A DNA stretch of 64,000 nucleotides, from NCBI GenBank assembly GCA_035325995.1, contig DAOKYU010000001.1:186001-250000 (forward strand). Direction: 5' to 3'. This document shows, one piece after another, positions 26,115-35,703 of this stretch; position 1 is the first letter of the stretch; each line of letters opens with the position of its first letter. The notes beneath the pieces are model-generated. The model worked only from the letters and a program-made list of their open reading frames with translations. It had not been told where the DNA came from and made no database searches. The position numbers and the translations under genes were made by a program. This DNA comes from Thermodesulfobacteriota bacterium (GTDB taxonomy: Bacteria; Desulfobacterota_D; UBA1144; Nemesobacterales; UBA2774).

Positions 26115-28550
26115 GTGAAAGAAAGCTTGATAGTAATCGGGAACGGGATGGCCGGCATGAAGGCTCTCGAAGAGCTCCTGATGCGCGTGCCGGATAAATA
26201 CGATGTAACGGTTTTCGGAGACGAGCCGCACGTAAATTACAACAGGATTATGCTGTCCCCCGTATTGGCGGGGGAAAAGAGCTTCGAAGATATTATTATA
26301 AACGACCGTAAGTGGTACGAAGATAACAACGTTACGCTATATACCTCCGAGAAAATCATAGGCATCCGCCGATCCGAGAAAATCGTAGTGAGCGAAAAAG
26401 GAAGAGAGCTTCGATACGACGTGCTCTGGCTGGCCACCGGCTCTAAACCTATTCTCCTTCCGCTTCCCGGAAACGATCTGCCCGGGGTTCTCACGTTCCG
26501 GGATATGGGCGATGTCGATCAAATGCTCGCCGCGTCGAAAAAGTATCGGGATGCCGTCGTGATCGGCGGAGGGCTCCTGGGGCTCGAGGCCGCTCACGGA
26601 CTGAATCTGAACGGAATGAACGTCACGATCCTTCACAAGGCCGACTGGCTCATGGAGCGTCAGCTGGATGAATCGGCGGGTTATCTGCTGAAGTCAGAGC
26701 TGGAAGAACGCGGCATGACGATATATACGGGGGCCGACACCAAATCGATCCTCGGCGGTGAGCGCGTGGAATCGGTCAGGCTGGTGGACGGTACGGAAAT
26801 AGAAGCCGATCTCGTGGTTATGGCTGTCGGTATTTATCCGAATACCGAGCTTGCGCAGAGGGCGGAGCTCGAATGCGGCAGGGGCATAAAGGTCAACGAT
26901 ATGCTCCAGACGTCGGACCCGTCAATATACGCTATCGGAGAATGCGCGGAGCACAGGGGTGTTACATATGGCCTCGTCTCGCCGCTCTACGAGATGGGAA
27001 GGGTGCTCGCCGCGAATATGAGCGGCGGCGAAAATAAATACAAGGGCTCCGTTACGTTCACCAAGCTCAAGGTGAGCGGGGTAGACGTCTTTTCCGCGGG
27101 CAGCATCGAGGAAGGGCCCGAAGTGGAAGACCTCGTTTTCAGAGACGCGAGAAAGGGCCGGTACAAGCGCCTCGTTATATCGGAAGGGAGGCTCGCGGGA
27201 GCCGTTTTGTACGGGGACGTGGACGACGGGCCGTGGTACTTTCAGTTAATCAAGGACCGGAACAGGATAGACGATATCAGGGAGCATATAATTTTCGGAC
27301 AATCGCTCGCAGTCGGAGCCGATTCGACGGACCCTCTTGCCGCCGTTTCCGCACTTTCCGAAGACGCGGAGATCTGCGGGTGTAACGGCGTCTGCAAGGG
27401 AGAGATAATTAACAGCATTAAAAAAAATGGCCTTACTTCCGTGGACGACGTCCGCTCTTATACCAAGGCGTCCGCGTCCTGCGGCTCCTGTACGGGACTC
27501 GTTCGGCAGATTTTAAAGCTTACCCTCGGGGATTCGTTCGAGGCCCCGGAGTCAACGCCGATGTGCGGCTGTACGGATTATAGCCATGAAGACGTTCGCC
27601 ATTTGATACTGCTCAAGGAGCTCAAGGTGATCCCCCAGGTAATGCAGGAGCTGGAGTGGAAAACGCCGAACGGCTGCTCCAAATGCAGACCTGCGCTGAA
27701 TTTCTACCTGCTGTGCGCTTTTCCGGGCGAATATGTCGACGATAATCAATCCCGTTTCATAAATGAACGTGTGCACGCAAACATCCAGAAGGACGGCACA
27801 TACTCCGTCGTGCCGAGAATGTGGGGCGGGCTTACCACGGCGAAACAGTTAAGGGCTATAGCGGATGTGGTCGAGAAGTTCGAAATCCCGACGGTGAAGA
27901 TAACTGGGGGGCAGAGGATAGACATGCTGGGGGTGAAAAAGGAGGACCTCCCGGCCGTCTGGAAAGATTTGAACGACGCCGGGATGGTTTCGGAGCACGC
28001 CTACGGCAAGGCGCTTCGAACCGTTAAAACCTGCGTGGGGTCGGAGTGGTGCAGGTTCGGAACACAGGCCTCGATGTCCATGGGGATCGACCTCGAGAAG
28101 CTAACCTGGGGCTCCTGGATGCCTCATAAATTCAAAATGGCCGTTTCAGGATGTCCGCGCAACTGCGCCGAGGCCACGATCAAGGATTTCGGAATCGTGG
28201 CCGTCGATTCCGGGTGGGAGATTTATGTCGGAGGCAACGGGGGCATGAAGGTAAGGGCTAGTGATTTTCTCTGCAAGGCGGAAACCAAAGAGGAAGTAGA
28301 GGAGTACTGCCAGGCTTTCATACAGCTCTACCGCGAGGAGGCTCATTATCTCGAACGTACGGCCCCGTGGATCGAAAGGGTAGGGCTCCGGCACATAACC
28401 GACCAAATCGTAAACGACAAGGATAAACGGGAACGGCTGGCCGGAAAGTTCAGATTCTCCCAGCAATTTGTACAGAAAGACCCCTGGAGCGAGCGAGCAT
28501 CCGGAGGGGTGGACATTCACGAATACTCTGCTTTGGCCAAAATAGGATAG
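26115..28550 (+). CDS. nirB: Assimilatory NADH-dependent nitrite reductase, large subunit
   Basis: Reduces nitrite to ammonium in the cytoplasm. 811 residues: an FAD/NAD reductase module (IVIGNGMAGMKALEEL; second nucleotide fold VVIGGGLLGLEAAHGL; DPSIYAIGECAEH), a BFD-like [2Fe-2S] region (CGCNGVC near 421, later CGSC), a second partly similar Cys region (MCGC...CSKC), then the nitrite/sulfite reductase half-domain. The siroheme-[4Fe-4S] cysteines are in CVGSEWC (about 638) and SGCPRNC (about 677). GTG at 26115 is the only start compatible with the sigma-54 promoter. First gene of the nitrate operon. Confidence 0.95.
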   Translation: MKESLIVIGNGMAGMKALEELLMRVPDKYDVTVFGDEPHVNYNRIMLSPVLAGEKSFEDIIINDRKWYEDNNVTLYTSEKIIGIRRSEKIVVSEKGRELRYDVLWLATGSKPILLPLPGNDLPGVLTFRDMGDVDQMLAASKKYRDAVVIGGGLLGLEAAHGLNLNGMNVTILHKADWLMERQLDESAGYLLKSELEERGMTIYTGADTKSILGGERVESVRLVDGTEIEADLVVMAVGIYPNTELAQRAELECGRGIKVNDMLQTSDPSIYAIGECAEHRGVTYGLVSPLYEMGRVLAANMSGGENKYKGSVTFTKLKVSGVDVFSAGSIEEGPEVEDLVFRDARKGRYKRLVISEGRLAGAVLYGDVDDGPWYFQLIKDRNRIDDIREHIIFGQSLAVGADSTDPLAAVSALSEDAEICGCNGVCKGEIINSIKKNGLTSVDDVRSYTKASASCGSCTGLVRQILKLTLGDSFEAPESTPMCGCTDYSHEDVRHLILLKELKVIPQVMQELEWKTPNGCSKCRPALNFYLLCAFPGEYVDDNQSRFINERVHANIQKDGTYSVVPRMWGGLTTAKQLRAIADVVEKFEIPTVKITGGQRIDMLGVKKEDLPAVWKDLNDAGMVSEHAYGKALRTVKTCVGSEWCRFGTQASMSMGIDLEKLTWGSWMPHKFKMAVSGCPRNCAEATIKDFGIVAVDSGWEIYVGGNGGMKVRASDFLCKAETKEEVEEYCQAFIQLYREEAHYLERTAPWIERVGLRHITDQIVNDKDKRERLAGKFRFSQQFVQKDPWSERASGGVDIHEYSALAKIG

Positions 28551-28554
28551 GTGT

Positions 28555-28920
28555 ATGAGAAAGAACTGGATTTCGGTAGGACACGTCGATGACATTCCGT
28601 TTCTGGGGGCAAGGGTAGTCAAGACGAGATGCGACGACATTGCGGTTTTCAAAACATCGAACGGCTCCATATTCGCCCTGATCGATAAATGCCCTCATAA
28701 AGGCGGTCCGCTGTCGCAGGGAATCGTGCACGGAAACTGCGTGAGCTGCCCGCTCCATAACTGGAACATTTCCCTTGAGAGCGGGGAGGCCGTCGGGCCG
28801 GACGAGGGCTATACACGTACGATTCGGACCGAGGTCCGTAATGGGCTCATATATATCGAGCTCGATTCAGAATTGGAGGGGCGGGAAATCGAAAGCTGCC
28901 CGGTAAATTCTTATGCATAG
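28555..28920 (+). CDS. nirD: Nitrite reductase small subunit, Rieske type
   Basis: 121 residues. Carries a Rieske [2Fe-2S] motif: CPHKGGPL and CVSCPLHNW, i.e. C-X-H and C-X2-H pairs separated by about 17 residues. NirD partners NirB in the NADH nitrite reductase. It begins 4 bp after nirB's stop. The C-terminal ~12 residues are a hydrophilic tail. Confidence 0.93.
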   Translation: MRKNWISVGHVDDIPFLGARVVKTRCDDIAVFKTSNGSIFALIDKCPHKGGPLSQGIVHGNCVSCPLHNWNISLESGEAVGPDEGYTRTIRTEVRNGLIYIELDSELEGREIESCPVNSYA

Positions 28921-28974
28921 CGACTTTTTTCCATCCCTGCATTCCGGTGGATTGGATTTAGCGGATCGTGAAAT

Positions 28975-30180
28975 ATGAAAGAAACGCTTCGCAGACTCGT
29001 CGTAGTGGGTAACGGCATGGCCGGGCAGGCCGCCGTCGAGGAGATTCTCCGGATTCAAAACGACGGCTATGAAATTGTAGTATTCGGGGCCGAACCGTCG
29101 CACAGCTATAACAGAATCATGCTGTCCGAAGTTCTCTCCGGCAAGAGGAGCTTCTCGCAGCTCAATACAAAAAACAGGGCATGGTACGAGACAAACCGGA
29201 TCAGGCTGTTTACGGGATCCCCCGTGACGAGAATCGACACCGAAAGGAAAACGGTTTTCACGGAAAACGGATATTTCTCCGGCTACGACAAGCTCCTGCT
29301 GGCTACGGGAAGCGTGCCCTTCATACCGCCTATAAAAGGTGTGGATAAAAAGGGGGTTTATGTATACAGAACCATCGAGGATGTCTGGTCGATGTCCGAG
29401 ATTTCGCGTTACCGGAAAAACGCGGTCGTTATAGGAGGGGGCCTCCTCGGGCTGGAGGCGGCAAAGGCCCTTAAAGACAACGGGATGGACGTTACGGTCG
29501 TTCACCTGACGGAGCACCTTATGGAGCAGCAGCTCGACTACGATTCCGGGATCATACTCCAGATGCTGCTGGAAAAGACGGGCCTCGAATTCAGAATGAA
29601 CGCCGTCACTCAGGAGGTACTCGGAGAAGATTCGGTTACGGGGATAAAGCTCCAGTCCGGGGAAGTGGTCGAAGCGGCCATGCTCCTCATTTGCACGGGG
29701 ATAAGGCCCAATACCGAGCTCGCCGGGAATGCCGGGATAATGGTCAGGCGAGGCATAGTCGTGAACGATTTTCTGGAAACGAGCCGCGAAGATATTTATG
29801 CAATAGGGGAATGCGTCGAGCACAGGGGCATGGTTTACGGACTTTTCGAGCCCCTGACCGAACAGGCCCGTGTCGTCGCGGATTCGCTTGTCGGAAGCGG
29901 CTTGAGAACCTTCGAGGAATCGCCTCTCAGCGCCGTATTGAAAATTGCGGGTATCAACCTCGTTTCCATCGGCAACCATGCGGGCGGGGATGATTGCGAA
30001 GACCTGATATATTCGGATCCCGCAATCGGCATTTACAAGAAAATCGTGCTGAAAGAAAACAGGATTGAAGGTGCGATATTCCTTGGCGATACGACCCAAT
30101 ACCGGGACATCTATGACCTGTTGAGGAGTAACGCGGTAATCAACGGAAAGAGGCAGAACCTCTTGCTCGGCGGCGGTTAG
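28975..30180 (+). CDS. FAD/NAD(P) oxidoreductase, probable electron-donor subunit of nitrate reductase
   Basis: 401 residues, clearly a paralogue of the N-terminal part of NirB: VVVGNGMAGQAAVEEI, HSYNRIMLSEVLSGKRSF, VVIGGGLLGLEAAKAL and DIYAIGECVEHRGM all have near-identical counterparts there. Both dinucleotide-binding GxGxxG/GGGLLG motifs are intact, so it should bind FAD and NAD(P)H. Placed directly before the nitrate reductase gene, it would fill the NasB/NasC role of passing electrons from NADH to the catalytic subunit. It lacks the iron-sulfur and siroheme domains. Confidence 0.85.
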   Translation: MKETLRRLVVVGNGMAGQAAVEEILRIQNDGYEIVVFGAEPSHSYNRIMLSEVLSGKRSFSQLNTKNRAWYETNRIRLFTGSPVTRIDTERKTVFTENGYFSGYDKLLLATGSVPFIPPIKGVDKKGVYVYRTIEDVWSMSEISRYRKNAVVIGGGLLGLEAAKALKDNGMDVTVVHLTEHLMEQQLDYDSGIILQMLLEKTGLEFRMNAVTQEVLGEDSVTGIKLQSGEVVEAAMLLICTGIRPNTELAGNAGIMVRRGIVVNDFLETSREDIYAIGECVEHRGMVYGLFEPLTEQARVVADSLVGSGLRTFEESPLSAVLKIAGINLVSIGNHAGGDDCEDLIYSDPAIGIYKKIVLKENRIEGAIFLGDTTQYRDIYDLLRSNAVINGKRQNLLLGGG

Positions 30181-30207
30181 CAATATATTCACTTGGAGTC
30201 GGCAAAA

Positions 30208-33200
30208 TTGAGCTCAATGAATTTGCGTGAGCACAAAACTGTATGTCCCTATTGCGGGGTCGGCTGCGGCGTCATACTGCAAACGGGAAATGGCAGAGTG
30301 ACGGGAGTCAGGGGAGACCCTTCACATCCCTCCAACCGCGGGAAGCTTTGCTCGAAAGGCCTTAACCTGCACAATACGATCCACCTCCGCGACCGCGTCA
30401 GGCATCCGCTCATAAGGGATTCCAAGGAATCCGCCTTCACATCGACGACGTGGGACAACGCGCTCGGAACGATAGCGGATAAATTCAACTCCCTGCTCGA
30501 AGAATACGGTCCGGAGTCGATTGCGTTCTATGTATCCGGGCAGCTCCTGACAGAGGATTACTACGTCGTAAACAAACTCTCCAAGGGCTTCCTCAAGGTT
30601 AACAATATCGATTCCAATTCCAGGCTTTGCATGTCCTCCGCCGTCATGGGTTACAGAAGGGCCTTCGGCGTCGACGCGCCGCCGTGCTCTTACGAAGACC
30701 TCCGGCATACGGACTGCGTTTTCATCATTGGCTCGAACATGGCTTATTGCCACCCGGTCGTTTTCATGCAGCTCGCGGAAGAAAAGGAAAAAAAAGGAGA
30801 CGCTCTCAAGATAATAGTGGCCGATCCGCGCAAAACATCGACGGCCGGTATAGCGGATATTTTCATCCCGCTCGAGCCCGGGACGGACGTGGCCCTTCTG
30901 AATTCAATGGCGCATGTGCTGATCGAGCATGGCCTGGTCGATTATGAATACATAAACTCGTACACCGAAGGATTCGACGCGCTAAAGGAATGCGTTAAGT
31001 CATACCCCCCGGAAAAAGTATCCGGCATCTGCGGAATACCGGCCGATCTCATTATCGAAACCGCGCTTACATTCGGAAGGTCCCGGGCGGCCATGACCTT
31101 CTGGGCGATGGGGCTTAACCAGAGCAGCTCGGGCACGGATAAAAACAACGCCCTTCTGAACCTGTCCATAATGACCGGGAATATAGGCAAACCGGGGGCA
31201 GGCCCGTTTTCTCTCACGGGGCAGGCCAATGCCATGGGCGGCAGGGAGACGGGGGGACTCGCGAATATACTTCCGGGCCACAGGTACGTGGCGAACGAAA
31301 AACACCGGAGGGAAGTCGCAGGTGTGTGGGGAGTCGAAGAGCTGTCTCCGGCCGTGGGTCTTACGGCGGTCGATATATACGATGAAATGGAAAAAGGCGT
31401 CGTCAAGGCCGTGTGGATAATATGCACGAATCCCGTCGTGTCGCTTCCCAACGGCTCGAAGGTCGAGAGGGCGCTTAAAAAAGCCGGGCTCGTAGTCGTA
31501 CAGGATATTTTTCATCCGACCGATACCTCCGTATATGCCGACATCGTGCTGCCGGCCGCGGGGTTCAGTGAGAAAGAAGGGACGATGACGAACCAGGAAA
31601 GAAGGATCGCTTATATATCTAAAGCGGTTGAGCCGCCTGGGGAGGCCCTCCCGGACTGGCGGATTTTCACGCTGTTCGCACGGAAAATCGGGCTCAGGGA
31701 GTACTTCGACTACGAAAAAGCGGAGGACATTTTCGAGGAATATAAAAAACTGAATAAAGGGCGGGATGTCGATATCTCGGGCGTCACTTACGAGAGACTT
31801 AAAAATGAGGGCCCGCTTCAATGGCCCTGTCCAGAGGCCGGACATCCCGGTACGCCGAGATTATATACGGAAGGAAAATTTCATACTGATTCAGGGAAAG
31901 CGCGGTTCATATCTGCGGAATATATCTCCCAGAAAGAGGCGACGGACGACGAATATCCGCTCGTTTTAACTACGGGGCGGATCAGGGATCAGTGGCATAC
32001 CATGACCAAGACGGGCAAGGTGGAGAGCCTCATGATGAGCGAGCCCGAGCCTGTTCTGGATATAAACCCCGCAGATGCGGAGCGGTACGGGCTGAAAGAC
32101 GGCGAGCTCACGCTGCTCGAATCGAGAAGGGGAAAAGCGGTGCTGAAATGCAGCCTGACGGACAAGATAAAACGGGGAAGCGTTTTCATGCCCTTTCACT
32201 GGGGGAGACTCATGGGGGAGAGCGGCAGGGCCAACCTGTTGACGGTCGAAGAGACAGATCGTCTGTCGCACCAGCCCGAGTTCAAGGCGTGCGCAGTCAG
32301 GGTGAGCAAGAAATTTTTCGACGACGAGCTCGACATCGTAATTATCGGAGACGATTCATACTCGAACGAGCTCGCGCTCAGGATATCCGGCTTAAACGCC
32401 AATGCGAACGTTACCATTCTCGGCATGTCCGGCAATGCCCCAAACGGCAGCGTCAAACAGTCTCCCGTGGATATAGATATAAAAGACAGAAAAATCCGGC
32501 TTGCCGACGGCTCGTTTTTCTATTACGACAAGCTCGTGTTCGCGCCCGGGAACAAGACGTATCTTCCCTCGATCAAGGGTCTTTCATGCATGGGTATCAG
32601 GGTGTTCGATTCCTTCAATGACGCGAAGATGCATATTGCACGGGAGCATGTCCTGGGGAAGGCGGTTGTAGTCGGGACGAAGCCCTTCTCGCTCGAAACA
32701 GCGGAATTCCTGAAAATGCGCGGCGCGGAAGAGGTCAGTTTTATAAGCCCGAGGAATATACTGCTCGATAAATACGTCGACTACCTCGGTTCCCGGCTCC
32801 TTTATAAAAAACTGAGGAAAAAGGGGATTAACATCATCCTCGGGGCCGAAATCGGCGAAATAACAGCGTCGGATAACAATAAATTTCTCGTCACGGCAAA
32901 CGGCGTAGAGATTGAGGCAGACCTCGTTTTCGTCGAATCCGTAACACGGCCCGACCTCGATGTGGCGCTCAGGACAGGTCTTCTCGTAAACAGGGGCATA
33001 TGCGCGGGGGAGCATCTGGAGACCAATCTGCCGGACGTCTATACGATGGGCAGGGCCGCCGAGGTGAAGGGAGTCATGGCGGAAGACAGTGAGCTGCTCG
33101 ATCTTCAGTCGGAGGTGCTGTCGAGGTGTCTCTGCGGCGATCCTACCGCGCGCTACGACCAGACGATGGATGCGAACCGCTTCACCCTTCTCGGGCTCGA

Positions 33201-33615
33201 TATAGTTACCTTCGGGCAATTCAACGCCGACGACGAAAGGACCAACGTGATCAGCTACCTGGATAAATCGCAGGCCGTTTATAAAAAAATAGTGATACGG
33301 GATAACAGGATAGCGGGCGGGCTGTACATGGGCGATGTGACGGGGGCCGAGGAAGTGCTGAGGCTCGCGAGAGAAAAATCGGATATCAGCAAGTACAGGG
33401 ACACACTGCTCTCGGGGAAATTCAAGGAAAAGCTCCCGACCGGCAGAGTGGTTTGCTCGTGCATGTCCGTCACGGAATTTGAAATAAAACAGGCCGTGAA
33501 AAACGGCGCATCCAGCGTGGAGGCCCTGAAAGACAGGCTCAAGGTAGCGGTCACGTGCGGCTCCTGTCTCGAAGAGGTAAAGGAGCTGTTTGCGGAATGC
33601 AGGGCGGCCCGGTAA
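30208..33615 (+). CDS. nasA: Assimilatory nitrate reductase fused to a degenerate FAD-reductase domain and a BFD-like domain
   Basis: Reduces nitrate to nitrite at a molybdopterin-guanine-dinucleotide centre. About 1135 residues. Residues ~1-690 are a NasA/NarB-type enzyme: N-terminal [4Fe-4S] motif CPYCGVGCG...GKLCSKG, Mo-ligand Cys in SNSRLCMSSAV, and a C-terminal molybdopterin dinucleotide domain (LVLTTGRIRDQWHTMTKTG). Residues ~705-1050 look like the NirB/NasB flavin reductase but have lost both nucleotide motifs (IVIIGDDSYSNELAL; VVVGTKPFSLETAEFL). Residues ~1070-1130 hold four cysteines (CSC...CGSC) of a BFD-like [2Fe-2S] domain. TTG at 30208 has GGAG 9 bases ahead; ATG at 30217 and TTG at 30193 are alternatives. 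Confidence 0.9.
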   Translation: MSSMNLREHKTVCPYCGVGCGVILQTGNGRVTGVRGDPSHPSNRGKLCSKGLNLHNTIHLRDRVRHPLIRDSKESAFTSTTWDNALGTIADKFNSLLEEYGPESIAFYVSGQLLTEDYYVVNKLSKGFLKVNNIDSNSRLCMSSAVMGYRRAFGVDAPPCSYEDLRHTDCVFIIGSNMAYCHPVVFMQLAEEKEKKGDALKIIVADPRKTSTAGIADIFIPLEPGTDVALLNSMAHVLIEHGLVDYEYINSYTEGFDALKECVKSYPPEKVSGICGIPADLIIETALTFGRSRAAMTFWAMGLNQSSSGTDKNNALLNLSIMTGNIGKPGAGPFSLTGQANAMGGRETGGLANILPGHRYVANEKHRREVAGVWGVEELSPAVGLTAVDIYDEMEKGVVKAVWIICTNPVVSLPNGSKVERALKKAGLVVVQDIFHPTDTSVYADIVLPAAGFSEKEGTMTNQERRIAYISKAVEPPGEALPDWRIFTLFARKIGLREYFDYEKAEDIFEEYKKLNKGRDVDISGVTYERLKNEGPLQWPCPEAGHPGTPRLYTEGKFHTDSGKARFISAEYISQKEATDDEYPLVLTTGRIRDQWHTMTKTGKVESLMMSEPEPVLDINPADAERYGLKDGELTLLESRRGKAVLKCSLTDKIKRGSVFMPFHWGRLMGESGRANLLTVEETDRLSHQPEFKACAVRVSKKFFDDELDIVIIGDDSYSNELALRISGLNANANVTILGMSGNAPNGSVKQSPVDIDIKDRKIRLADGSFFYYDKLVFAPGNKTYLPSIKGLSCMGIRVFDSFNDAKMHIAREHVLGKAVVVGTKPFSLETAEFLKMRGAEEVSFISPRNILLDKYVDYLGSRLLYKKLRKKGINIILGAEIGEITASDNNKFLVTANGVEIEADLVFVESVTRPDLDVALRTGLLVNRGICAGEHLETNLPDVYTMGRAAEVKGVMAEDSELLDLQSEVLSRCLCGDPTARYDQTMDANRFTLLGLDIVTFGQFNADDERTNVISYLDKSQAVYKKIVIRDNRIAGGLYMGDVTGAEEVLRLAREKSDISKYRDTLLSGKFKEKLPTGRVVCSCMSVTEFEIKQAVKNGASSVEALKDRLKVAVTCGSCLEEVKELFAECRAAR

Positions 33616-33627
33616 GGAGGTTCGGAA

Positions 33628-34617
33628 TTGCTTAAAGATTCGTTCGGAAGAGTTATCGATAACCTCAGGATATCCGTTACGGACCGCTGCAATTTCAGAT
33701 GCGTTTACTGCATGCCCGCCCGTGGTATGAAGTGGCTCGATAAAAAAAATATACTGAGCTTCGAGGAGATATTCAGGATCACCAATATTTTCTCGGAGCT
33801 GGGAATAACCGGGCTACGTCTCACGGGCGGAGAGCCGCTTATCAGAAAGGAGCTAAGCAGCCTGGTCGGCATGCTGAGAGACATTGAAAAAATAGAAGAC
33901 ATCTCGCTCACGACGAACGGTTATTTCCTTAACGAGCAGGCTGCCGCTTTATACCGTGCCGGCTTAAAAAGGATTAATATCAGCCTGGACTCGCTGTATT
34001 CGGGAAGCTTCGGCACAGTGACCAGGAGGGACTATTACGAAGATGTCAGGAAGGGCATTGCGAGGGCGGTCGAAGTCGGCATGAACCCCGTGAAAATCAA
34101 CGTCGTTCTTATAAGGGGTTTTAACGATAATGAAATTCTCGATTTCGCCGAGCTCGGAAGAAAGAACAACTTCGTCATACGATTCATAGAGTTCATGCCG
34201 TTAGGCAGTGACGACAAATGGAATGTCCAGAAAGTCGTCAGGTCGGACGAGATCAGAAGGACTATCGAGAGCGGATTCGGGATGAGGCTCATACCCGATT
34301 CCGAAGGTAGGAAAACCCGGCCCGCCGATGTTTTCAGATTCGAAGACGGCGTCGGGCGTATCGGATTTATCAGCTCCGTATCGGAGCCTTTCTGCGAGCA
34401 TTGCAACCGCGTGAGAATCACTTCCGACGGAAAGCTGAGGACCTGCCTCTTCTCGCATACGGAAACAGACCTGATGAAGCCGTTGAGGGAAGGGGCTCGG
34501 GACGCCGAAATCATGGAGCTTATTATCGAAGCTGTATCGAAGAAGGAAAGGGGGCACATGATTAACCGGCCCGGCTTTTTGCGCCCCGAAAGGACCATGT
34601 CGCAGATAGGCGGGTAG
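33628..34617 (+). CDS. moaA: GTP 3',8-cyclase, molybdenum cofactor biosynthesis
   Basis: Radical-SAM enzyme for the first step of molybdopterin synthesis from GTP. 329 residues: [4Fe-4S]-SAM motif CNFRCVYC near residue 22, LRLTGGEPL, LTTNG, the second cluster cysteines FCEHCNRVR...LRTCL, and the conserved Gly-Gly C-terminus (SQIGG). TTG at 33628 has AAGGAGG 7 bases ahead. Only 12 bp separate it from the nitrate reductase gene, so cofactor supply is co-expressed with the apoenzyme. Confidence 0.95.
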   Translation: MLKDSFGRVIDNLRISVTDRCNFRCVYCMPARGMKWLDKKNILSFEEIFRITNIFSELGITGLRLTGGEPLIRKELSSLVGMLRDIEKIEDISLTTNGYFLNEQAAALYRAGLKRINISLDSLYSGSFGTVTRRDYYEDVRKGIARAVEVGMNPVKINVVLIRGFNDNEILDFAELGRKNNFVIRFIEFMPLGSDDKWNVQKVVRSDEIRRTIESGFGMRLIPDSEGRKTRPADVFRFEDGVGRIGFISSVSEPFCEHCNRVRITSDGKLRTCLFSHTETDLMKPLREGARDAEIMELIIEAVSKKERGHMINRPGFLRPERTMSQIGG

Positions 34618-34635
34618 AGAACACTTGTGACTGGA

Positions 34636-34797
34636 ATGATCGATTATACAAGAGCCGCTATTGAGTCCGGGATAAGAATCGACAGGAACGAACTCTCCGG
34701 ATCGATCTGCGCTGTTAAAGGCGGATACGCGTATGCGCTTCCGGCCGGCACGTTGATTTATTATTCGGAACCATACATCAGCGGGAGGTTTTTGTAG
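34636..34797 (+). CDS. Small ORF of 53 codons between moaA and moaD-moaE
   Basis: MIDYTRAAIESGIRIDRNEL begins the predicted product, which ends in a Tyr/Gly-rich stretch (LIYYSEPYISGRFL). A GTG 9 bases upstream (34627) is an alternative start. Codon use matches the neighbours and it fills the only gap in this part of the operon. No family recognised; it may be a real small protein or spacer sequence. Confidence 0.35.
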   Translation: MIDYTRAAIESGIRIDRNELSGSICAVKGGYAYALPAGTLIYYSEPYISGRFL

Positions 34798-34803
34798 CAA
34801 GAA

Positions 34804-35703
34804 ATGACAATTAATGTCCTCTTATTCGGCAGGCTGGCTTCTATTACGGAGAATAAAGTTATATCCGCCGTCATTGACGATGGAGACTGCAGTGTCGCGC
34901 GTCTGCTGGACATTATATATTCACGTTACCCCGCTCTCAGGCACGAAAAATTCAGGGTCGTCAGGAACCACGATATAGCCGACGATAACGACACCGTAAG
35001 CGCGTCCGATGAAATCGCTCTTTTGCCTCCCGTGTCGGGTGGCGGTTACTCCTACCTGACATGGGAGCCGGTCGACACCGCTTTCCTCGAAAGCCTTTCG
35101 AGGCGGCAGCCTGCCGGCACGGGATCGGTGATTACGTTTAAAGGAGTCGTGAGAAACGACCGGTTCATCGCCCGCACGGATAATGAAGTCAGAATAAAAA
35201 GAGTGTCGTCAATATACTATTCCGCGTACGAGAGCCTGGCCGAGAAAGAGATAAATCAGATTGTTGTATCCGCCGTCGAACGGTTCGGACTGAACGGTGT
35301 CATTATCAAACACAGGCTGGGGGATGTGAAGGTTGGTGAGACAGCCTTCTTTGTCAGCGTGGAGTCCGGTCATAGAAAAGAGGGCCTGAGCGGCATAGAT
35401 TTCATTATCGACGAAGTTAAATCCAGAGCTCCTATCTGGAAGCTTGAAAGGTTTGAAGATGGATCCGAGAGCTGGAAAGAAGGGCAATTGATTGAGGCCC
35501 CTTCCCCGGATCGTGACCTTAAAAGGCCGGATGAAGCGCGCCGGTCGGGGCACGGGGTCCCGGAGAACAGGTGTTGTCAGGAAGCTGCAGAAAAAATATC
35601 TCATAATGAAGGGGAGATCGAAGATGTCACGACATACGAAATTAAACAAGATCGAGATAATAAAGCAGGAAAAGGACGGTCTCGATATCGGCGCCGAAAT
35701 TGA
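34804..35703 (+). CDS. MoaD-MoaE fusion (molybdopterin synthase in one chain) with long tail
   Basis: 299 residues. Residues 1-81 are MoaD (ubiquitin-like sulfur carrier) ending in the conserved PVSGG, but instead of a free Gly-Gly terminus the chain continues into MoaE (residues ~84-230: FKGVVRND, GDVKVGETAFFVSVESGHR, KSRAPIWKLERFEDGSESW). MoaD needs a C-terminal Gly thiocarboxylate, so cleavage after Gly-Gly is expected, as described for mycobacterial MoaX. A ~70-residue basic tail follows the MoaE part and overlaps nirA by 80 bp in another frame, which is odd. Confidence 0.85.
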   Translation: MTINVLLFGRLASITENKVISAVIDDGDCSVARLLDIIYSRYPALRHEKFRVVRNHDIADDNDTVSASDEIALLPPVSGGGYSYLTWEPVDTAFLESLSRRQPAGTGSVITFKGVVRNDRFIARTDNEVRIKRVSSIYYSAYESLAEKEINQIVVSAVERFGLNGVIIKHRLGDVKVGETAFFVSVESGHRKEGLSGIDFIIDEVKSRAPIWKLERFEDGSESWKEGQLIEAPSPDRDLKRPDEARRSGHGVPENRCCQEAAEKISHNEGEIEDVTTYEIKQDRDNKAGKGRSRYRRRN

